Of a DNA stretch of 64,000 nt, positions 58,840 through 64,000 are shown piece after piece. The DNA is from Thiothrix caldifontis (GTDB taxonomy: Bacteria > Pseudomonadota > Gammaproteobacteria > Thiotrichales > Thiotrichaceae). Location: positions 93,158 through 157,157 of the forward strand of contig NZ_FNQP01000010.1 of the NCBI RefSeq assembly GCF_900107695.1. Reading direction: 5' to 3'. A program made the translations under genes and the position numbers. A model generated the notes under the pieces. That model saw only the letters and a program-made list of their open reading frames with translations, did no database searches and was not told where the DNA came from. The first letter of the stretch is position 1. The number at the start of each line of letters is the position of its first letter.

Positions 58840-59796
58840 ATGGCTGACGATAAAATGATGGTGTTTACAGGTAACGCTAATCCTGAACTCACCGACAAAA
58901 TCGTCGATCACCTCGGAATTCCCTCCGGTAAAATCAAAGCAGAACGCTTCAGCGATGGTGAAGTGCACGTTGAGATTTTGGAAAACGTGCGTGGTCGTGA
59001 TGTTTTCATCGTGCAATCTACCTGTGCGCCCACTAACGATAATTTGATGGAGCTACTGATCATCGCTGATGCGTTATATAGGGCTTCCGCAGGGCGAATC
59101 ACGGCTGTCATCCCGTATTACGGTTATGCGCGGCAAGATCGTCGGGTACGTTCACGGCGCGTACCAATTTCTGCCAAATTGGTGGCGGATATGATCGCGA
59201 CAGGACATGTTGACCGTGTACTGACTATTGATTTGCATTCCGACCAAGTACAAGGCTTTTTTGACTTGCCTGTAGATAACGTTTACGCATCGGGTGTGTT
59301 GATTAAGGATGTGCTGGCGTGTGGCTTAGATAATATCATGGTGGTTTCACCGGATGTCGGTGGTGTTGTTCGCGCCCGAGCTTTGGCAAAAGGGTTAGGC
59401 GATGTCGAGTTGGCGATTATCGACAAGCGCCGTCCTGAACCGAACAAATCCGAGATCATGAATATCATCGGTAATGTAGAAGGGCGTAATTGCATCCTGA
59501 TTGATGATTTGATCGACACTGGTGGTACTTTGTGTAATGCCGCTGTAGCACTGAAACAACATGGTGCATTAAGTGTACGGGCTTACGCGACTCATGCAGT
59601 ATTTTCGGGCAAAGCGGTCAGCAACATAGATAGTTCACAATTAGATGAAGTGGTTATTACTGACACGATTCCTTTAAGCGACGCTGCGAAAAAATGTGCT
59701 AAGATTCGCCAGCTTTCGGTAGCCGGGGTGTTAGCGAAAACTATTTTACGCATTAATCAAGATGACTCGGTGAGTTCCTTGTTTGATGGCATATAA
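58840..59796 (+). CDS. prs: Ribose-phosphate pyrophosphokinase
   Basis: Makes PRPP for nucleotides, His and Trp. The 318-aa chain has [10 protein letters not shown], the flexible loop [32 protein letters not shown] and the PRPP-binding [10 protein letters not shown]. It follows the tRNA-Gln gene as in E. coli. A hairpin follows the stop. Confidence 0.97.
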   Translation: MADDKMMVFTGNANPELTDKIVDHLGIPSGKIKAERFSDGEVHVEILENVRGRDVFIVQSTCAPTNDNLMELLIIADALYRASAGRITAVIPYYGYARQDRRVRSRRVPISAKLVADMIATGHVDRVLTIDLHSDQVQGFFDLPVDNVYASGVLIKDVLACGLDNIMVVSPDVGGVVRARALAKGLGDVELAIIDKRRPEPNKSEIMNIIGNVEGRNCILIDDLIDTGGTLCNAAVALKQHGALSVRAYATHAVFSGKAVSNIDSSQLDEVVITDTIPLSDAAKKCAKIRQLSVAGVLAKTILRINQDDSVSSLFDGI

Positions 59797-59811
59797 GTTT
59801 TAGTCCCCGTT

Positions 59812-59829
59812 CACGGGTTTTTTTAGTTG
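59812..59829 (+). terminator. Weak terminator or attenuator after prs
   Basis: CCCG-TTCA-CGGG followed by TTTTTTT, a short stem about 15 nt after the stop. It could reduce readthrough into rplY rather than stop it. Confidence 0.6.
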
Positions 59830-59871
59830 CCGTCCGGTCGCGTTCGGTAACGATTCTATTGGAGAAATAAC

Positions 59872-60444
59872 ATGTCAAAACAATACGTTCTGCAAGCGCA
59901 GGTACGTGAATTGCAGGGTAAGGGTGCGAGCCGCCGCCTGCGTAACACCGGTATGGTTCCTGCCGTTATTTACGGTGCAGGCGGTGAAGCACAATCCATT
60001 TCCTTGCGTCACAATGAAATGCTGCGTAATTTGCAGGAAGAAGGTTTCTACTCGCAAATCATTACGGTGGATTTCGGCGATCGTAAAGAGCAAGTGATCC
60101 TGCGTGATCTGCAACGTCACCCAGCCAAGCCAATCATTATGCACGCTGACTTACAGCGCATCCGTGACGATGAAGAAATCCGCGTTCACGTGGCGCTGCA
60201 CTTCCTCAATGACGAATCGGCGAAAGGTGTGAAAGAGCAGGGTGGTACAGTTAGCCACATGATTTCTGAAGTTGAAGTCTCTTGCTTGCCGAAGAACCTG
60301 CCTGAATTCATCGAAGTTGACATGATCAACGTCGAAAAGGGTCAGATTCTGCACTTGTCTGACCTGAAATTGCCAGAAGGCGTGAGCCTGCCAGCCTTGG
60401 CACTGGGCGAAGACCACGATAACGCCATCGCGGCGATTCACTAA
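59872..60444 (+). CDS. rplY: 50S ribosomal protein L25/Ctc-type
   Basis: A 190-aa protein with an L25 N-terminal domain (GKGASRRLRNTGMVPAVIYG) and a TL5/Ctc C-terminal domain (about 95-190), twice the length of E. coli L25. It binds 5S rRNA in the 50S subunit. GGAGA precedes the ATG. It is followed by pth after 11 bp. Confidence 0.95.
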   Translation: MSKQYVLQAQVRELQGKGASRRLRNTGMVPAVIYGAGGEAQSISLRHNEMLRNLQEEGFYSQIITVDFGDRKEQVILRDLQRHPAKPIIMHADLQRIRDDEEIRVHVALHFLNDESAKGVKEQGGTVSHMISEVEVSCLPKNLPEFIEVDMINVEKGQILHLSDLKLPEGVSLPALALGEDHDNAIAAIH

Positions 60445-60455
60445 GGTCAATACTG

Positions 60456-61031
60456 ATGGGAACCCCGATCCGCCTCATTGCAGGTTTGGGCAACCCCGGT
60501 AGCCAGTACGACAAAACCCGGCACAATGCCGGGTTTTGGTTTGTGGACGAACTGGCAAGACGTTACTCCGGTAAGTTTGCTGTCGAGAAGCGTTTTTCCG
60601 GTGAAGTCTGTAAACTGCAAGTCGGCAGCGCCACGGTATGGCTGATCAAGCCCATGACTTTCATGAACCGTAGCGGGCTGGCAGTAAAGCAGTTAGCCAG
60701 TTTCTACCAAATTCCGGTAGAACAAATTTTAGTAGCGCACGACGAGCTGGATATTGCACCGGGTGACGTGCGTTTGAAATTAGCCGGTGGTCATGGCGGA
60801 CACAACGGTCTGCGTGATTGCCATGCGCATTTGAGCGCGGATTATTGGCGGTTGCGGTTGGGTGTCGGACACCCCGGAGACCGTAATAAAGTGGTCGATT
60901 ATGTGCTGTCGCGCCCCTCGTTGGATGATGAAATCGTCATTTCACGCGCGATTGATAAAGCCGCCGACCAGATTGAATTGATTTTAGCCGGTGAGATGCA
61001 GAAGGCGATGAACGCGCTGCATACGAAGTAA
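60456..61031 (+). CDS. pth: Peptidyl-tRNA hydrolase
   Basis: Frees tRNA from dropped-off peptides. The 191-aa chain has IAGLGNPGSQYDKTRHNAGF with H23 the catalytic base, and HDELDIAPGDVRLKLAGGHGGHNGLR (motif HDELDI and GGHGGHNGLR). It is in the usual rplY-pth-ychF order. Confidence 0.96.
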   Translation: MGTPIRLIAGLGNPGSQYDKTRHNAGFWFVDELARRYSGKFAVEKRFSGEVCKLQVGSATVWLIKPMTFMNRSGLAVKQLASFYQIPVEQILVAHDELDIAPGDVRLKLAGGHGGHNGLRDCHAHLSADYWRLRLGVGHPGDRNKVVDYVLSRPSLDDEIVISRAIDKAADQIELILAGEMQKAMNALHTK

Positions 61032-61044
61032 CGGTATAACTTTT

Positions 61045-61062
61045 GTCGGGTTGAAACCCGAC
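61045..61062. repeat. Small palindrome of possible REP type between pth and ychF
   Basis: GTCGGGTT-GA-AACCCGAC, flanked by ACCTACG. This kind of palindrome with GTAGG flanks is often dispersed through genomes. It has no T run, so it is not a clear terminator. Confidence 0.45.
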
Positions 61063-61084
61063 CTACGAAAGAAGGTGCGGATTC

Positions 61085-62179
61085 ATGGGATTCAAGTGCG
61101 GCATTGTTGGTTTACCAAACGTGGGTAAATCCACTTTATTTAATGCATTGACCAAAGCGGGCATTCAGGCAGCGAATTACCCGTTCTGTACGATTGAGCC
61201 GAATGTAGGCATCGTTCCCATGCCCGATCCGCGTTTGGATGCTTTGGCAGCCATCGTGAAGCCCATCAAAATTCTACCGACGACGATGGAATTCGTGGAC
61301 ATCGCAGGCTTAGTGGCAGGCGCGTCACAAGGCGAAGGCTTGGGCAATAAGTTTCTGGCGCATATCCGCGAAACTGATGCGATTGCGCAAGTAGTACGTT
61401 GCTTTGATAATGATGACATTATTCACGTTGCAGGCAAAATTGACCCCGCCTCTGACATCGACACCATCAATACGGAATTGGCGTTAGCGGATTTAGATAC
61501 AGCGGAAAAAGCGGTGAACCGTTTGACCCGTTCCGCCAAATCCGGCAGTAAAGATTTGCTTGCGCAAAAAGTCTTGGCAGAACGTTTGTTTGCGCACTTG
61601 TCCGAAGGGCATTCAGCACGGTCAATGGACATGACCCCCGAAGAACGCGCATTGGCTATTCGCGAATTTCACCTGATTACCATCAAGCCGCTCATGTTCA
61701 TTGCCAACGTCAATGAAGACGGCTTTGAAAATAACCCGTATCTGGATCAGGTGCGTGCCGTTGCAGTGCGTGAAAATGCAGTGGTTGTACCCGTATGTGC
61801 AGAAATGGAATCGGAACTCTCGCAATTAGACGATGTGGAACGCGATGAGTTTTTGGCGGGCATGGGGCTGGACGAACCGGGTTTGAACCGCGTGATTCGT
61901 GCCGGTTACGACTTGCTGGGCTTGCAGACGTATTTCACCGCAGGTGTGAAAGAAGTGCGGGCGTGGACTATCCCGAAAAATGCGACTGCGCCACAAGCAG
62001 CGGGCGTGATCCATACTGACTTTGAACGTGGCTTTATCCGTGCGCAAACCATTGCGTATGAAGATTTCATTGCTTACAAAGGTGAGCAGGGCGCGAAAGA
62101 AGCCGGAAAAATGCGGGCGGAAGGCAAGGAATACATTGTAAAAGATGGCGATGTATTGAATTTCCTGTTTAACGTATAA
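61085..62179 (+). CDS. ychF: Redox-regulated ATPase YchF (OLA1 family)
   Basis: A 364-aa P-loop protein of the Obg superfamily with GLPNVGKST (9-17) and [17 protein letters not shown]. It prefers ATP over GTP in this family. A C-terminal TGS domain ([12 protein letters not shown] onward) is present. It follows pth, as in many bacteria. Confidence 0.96.
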   Translation: MGFKCGIVGLPNVGKSTLFNALTKAGIQAANYPFCTIEPNVGIVPMPDPRLDALAAIVKPIKILPTTMEFVDIAGLVAGASQGEGLGNKFLAHIRETDAIAQVVRCFDNDDIIHVAGKIDPASDIDTINTELALADLDTAEKAVNRLTRSAKSGSKDLLAQKVLAERLFAHLSEGHSARSMDMTPEERALAIREFHLITIKPLMFIANVNEDGFENNPYLDQVRAVAVRENAVVVPVCAEMESELSQLDDVERDEFLAGMGLDEPGLNRVIRAGYDLLGLQTYFTAGVKEVRAWTIPKNATAPQAAGVIHTDFERGFIRAQTIAYEDFIAYKGEQGAKEAGKMRAEGKEYIVKDGDVLNFLFNV

Positions 62180-62190
62180 GAGAGTTCCCG

Positions 62191-62679
62191 TTACTTCATT
62201 AGCGCGTTGGGGATGTTCCACTGGAGTTCCCCAACACCGCTTGTCATATCGACTTCTAGGCGTATCAATCCGGCTTTTTTGACTTTAATACGACTGTTAG
62301 GGCTGCCTAACAAGTGTGCGATTAAGATTGAAAATTCCGGCTCATGACCCACCAGCCAAACATTATCGTCACCGTTTGCGGCTAACGTTGCCAGCGCTTG
62401 TCGCGTGGTTTGGGTATCTGTGCCATGCGCTAACCAAGGCACAATAATGGCTTTGGGGCAATTGGCTAAGTGCTCGCGTAAACCTTGCGCGGTTTCCAAC
62501 GCCCTTACCAGTGGGCTGCACAGCAAGTGGGTGGGCAGTAAGGCGTGGCGTTGGCAAAAACGGGCGAGCCGTTGCACTTGCTTGTGACCTTTGGGGGTGA
62601 GGCGACGTGCCTCATCAGGAATCGGCAGATCATGATCTTCGGCAGTGGCGTGACGTAAAAAAGTTAGTGTGGTTGTCAT
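62191..62679 (-). CDS. sixA: Phosphohistidine phosphatase SixA
   Basis: A 162-aa histidine-phosphatase-fold protein with LRHATAE (R9 and H10 in place of the usual RHG) and the second His in VGHEPEF. It removes phosphate from phospho-His of HPt or PtsI-like domains. The ATG at 62679 overlaps the stop of the efflux gene by ATGA. A much longer ORF runs upstream into that gene but has no likelihood. Confidence 0.9.
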   Translation of the reverse strand: MTTTLTFLRHATAEDHDLPIPDEARRLTPKGHKQVQRLARFCQRHALLPTHLLCSPLVRALETAQGLREHLANCPKAIIVPWLAHGTDTQTTRQALATLAANGDDNVWLVGHEPEFSILIAHLLGSPNSRIKVKKAGLIRLEVDMTSGVGELQWNIPNALMK

Positions 62680-63698
62680 GCTGGTTTTCGCTGTGAAAAT
62701 AGGGCGGTGGTTGCGGCTAAGCCGAAAATCAAGAAACCGCTGATCAGGGGTATTACCGTGCCATCGTAGGCTTGCCCGACAAATGTTCCTAGCGGAATCG
62801 CAATCAGGGTGGATAGCGAGCCGATGACCGATGCGCCAATTCCGGCAATATGCCCCAGCGGTTCCATCGCCAGCGCGTTGAGATTGCCGAATAACATCCC
62901 TAATGCCAAGAATGCCAGTATGAAATACGCCATCAACAGTGGCAGTGGCGGGTGTCCGGCGCTGCTGTAAGTGATGAGCCAAAATGCACCCGATAGCAGC
63001 GTGAACAGCAGCAATGCCCGCTTTGAAATCCAGTGCATTCCGTAGCGCATTGCCAGCTTGGCATTCAGTAACGATGCGCCGCCAATCGCCAGCGCCAGCA
63101 GCGCAAAATACAGCGGGAAGCGTTCCCCCAAGCCGTATTGGATTTGCAGGATTTGTTGCGATGAACTCAAATAGCCGAGAAATGCCCCAAACACAATCCC
63201 AGTGGTGAGGGTGTAGGTCATGCTGGTGCGGTTGCTGACGACTTCTTTTAGCCCCTGCCAGAACTCGCTGAAACGGAAAGCGCGGCGTTGTGCGGCGGGT
63301 AGGGTTTCTGGCATTCGCCACCAAAACCATACCGCCACACTGAGCGCCAGCACAAAAAACAGCGTGAAAATACTGCGCCAGCCGGACACCAGCAAAATAC
63401 CTTGCCCTAATGATGGCGCAATCATCGGCACAAGGATAAAAATACTCATGGTGAATGACATAACCCGTGCCATTGCCCGCCCGGAATAGCAATCGCGTAC
63501 CAGTGCCATCGTTAACACACGCGGGGCAGATGCGCCGACTCCTTGCAAAAAGCGCCCGATCAGCATGTGCGAAAAGTCTTGCGCTACCATTGATAGCAAA
63601 CTGCCGAGCATAAAGATGCCTAAGCCTAGGTACATCAGCGGTTTACGCCCAGTCGCGTCGGATAAGGGGCCGAAAAATACCTGCCCTATACGCATCAA
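62676..63698 (-). pseudogene. 5'-truncated MFS drug efflux gene (Bcr/CflA family)
   Basis: The open frame to 63698 covers only 340 aa and starts inside TM2-loop-TM3: GQVFFGPLSDATGRKPLMY, which is normally at residue 60-70 of a 400-aa protein. The first two TM segments are missing because IS sequence begins at about 63690-63698. The rest, including GRFLQGVGASAPRVL and ten TM helices, is intact. It ends with the ATGA overlap into sixA. It is probably inactive unless read from the IS. Confidence 0.85.
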
Positions 63699-63713
63699 CT
63701 TTAACCCGCGAAA

Positions 63714-63781
63714 GCGGTCTCCCTCTCTGGTAGGCTATTAGTTTTGCACACCGAATAGATCGACTTCGACAAGGAGACCGC
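63714..63781 (+). promoter_or_regulatory. Inverted repeat masking the transposase ribosome-binding site
   Basis: GCGGTCTCC (63714-63722) is the exact complement of GGAGACCGC (63773-63781). The second arm holds the AAGGAG at 63771-63776. Transcripts entering from the flank would fold and hide the site, a known way in which IS elements block activation by readthrough. Confidence 0.6.
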
Positions 63782-63784
63782 GCA

Positions 63785-64000
63785 TTGATACTGACAAAAG
63801 TAGCCACCGCATTGCAAGCCATCTTGTATGAAAAAGCGGACGCGTTAGCAAAAAAAGCGGCTTCATTCAACGCCAGCGCAAACTCAGCGGCTCGAACTTC
63901 ATCCGCAGCTTGGTGTTTGGCTGGATGGGCAATCCTGCCAGCACATTGGATGGATTAAGTCGGACAGCCGCCTTCCAACAGCTCCCCATTAGTCCACAGG
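63785..64000 (+). pseudogene. IS4-family transposase, N-terminal part, frame broken at A7
   Basis: From TTG 63785 (AAGGAG 8 nt upstream) the frame reads ILTKVATALQAILYEKADAL, then meets a run of seven A at 63850-63856. In the start frame a stop follows at 63956-63958 after 57 aa. In the -1 frame after the run the translation goes on as SGFIQRQRKLSGSNFIRSL then VFGWMGNPASTLDGLSRTAA and PISPQ to the edge, which looks like an IS4-type transposase. The -1 frame is closed by a stop near 63829, so the switch must lie beyond it. It is a frameshift mutation, a programmed -1 site or a sequencing error. Confidence 0.75.

Larger units (their letters stand above)
63690..64000 (+). mobile_element. IS4-type insertion sequence, left part (runs off window)
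   Basis: Sequence unrelated to the efflux gene starts near 63690-63698 and includes a leader with a strong inverted repeat and the start of a transposase gene. The right end is beyond the window, so terminal inverted repeats and target duplication cannot be checked. Confidence 0.75.

Noticed and set aside
62680..63492. Long N-terminal extension of the sixA frame
   Set aside because: Runs in another frame through the MFS gene; SixA family starts at the ATG at 62679, which has the ATGA overlap.

Overview
The window looks like chromosome of a gammaproteobacterium, most plausibly of the Thiothrix/Thiotrichales type. This is inferred from gene order: coaBC-dut-algC-argB beside radC, hemA-prfA-prmC divergent from a TPR lipoprotein gene followed by lolB-ispE-tRNA-Gln-prs-rplY-pth-ychF, petABC followed by sspAB, and a pilVWXE-pilY1 cluster. 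A secreted Gly/Tyr/Asn-rich protein resembling sulfur-globule envelope proteins adds weak support for a sulfur oxidiser. Base composition is moderate and fairly even, coding density is high, and no CRISPR array, prophage or defence island was seen.

Left third (1-25.4 kb): a DEAD-box helicase cut by the left edge; a lone TakP-like TRAP solute receptor; argG-slyX-rsmJ; a DUF423 membrane protein; a PPP-type phosphatase; an iscR without the isc operon; a DUF1249 gene; pgm; the tRNA-selenouridine pair selD-mnmH; a dismembered oligopeptide ABC transporter (oppB-oppC and oppA separated by an antiparallel CPBP protease gene, with no oppD/oppF here); a SpeE-like enzyme; a class II aldolase; nagZ; thiL; a SPOR lipoprotein; a DUF4124 protein; then the coaBC-dut-algC-DUF3144-argB operon on the minus strand.

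Middle (25.4-45.5 kb): radC, ssb, a YajR-like MFS carrier, dbpA, mnmC, a repeat-rich lipoprotein cytochrome c, the sulfur-globule-like protein, tmRNA (ssrA, tag ANDDSYALAA), yheT, hisC, a NIF3-family gene, the cytochrome bc1 operon petABC, sspA-sspB, folA, pyrC and a SUMF1-domain protein. SspB is the adaptor that brings ssrA-tagged proteins to ClpXP, so both halves of that rescue/degradation route lie in this window.

Right third (45.5-64 kb): the type IV pilus minor pilin/PilY1 cluster, the translation-termination and tetrapyrrole set hemA-prfA-prmC, the lolB-to-ychF housekeeping block, sixA, and a Bcr/CflA-type efflux gene that has lost its 5' end to an IS4-type insertion sequence running off the right edge.

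No clearly new multi-gene system was found. The most unusual features are: a 27-bp exact inverted copy of the tmRNA 3' end forming the last codons of yheT; an IS4-type transposase broken or frameshifted at a run of seven A, with a hairpin covering its ribosome-binding site; a cysteine-rich insert in the PilY1 von Willebrand domain; a 66-bp tandem repeat in a cytochrome c lipoprotein; and a structured intergenic region beside ssb.
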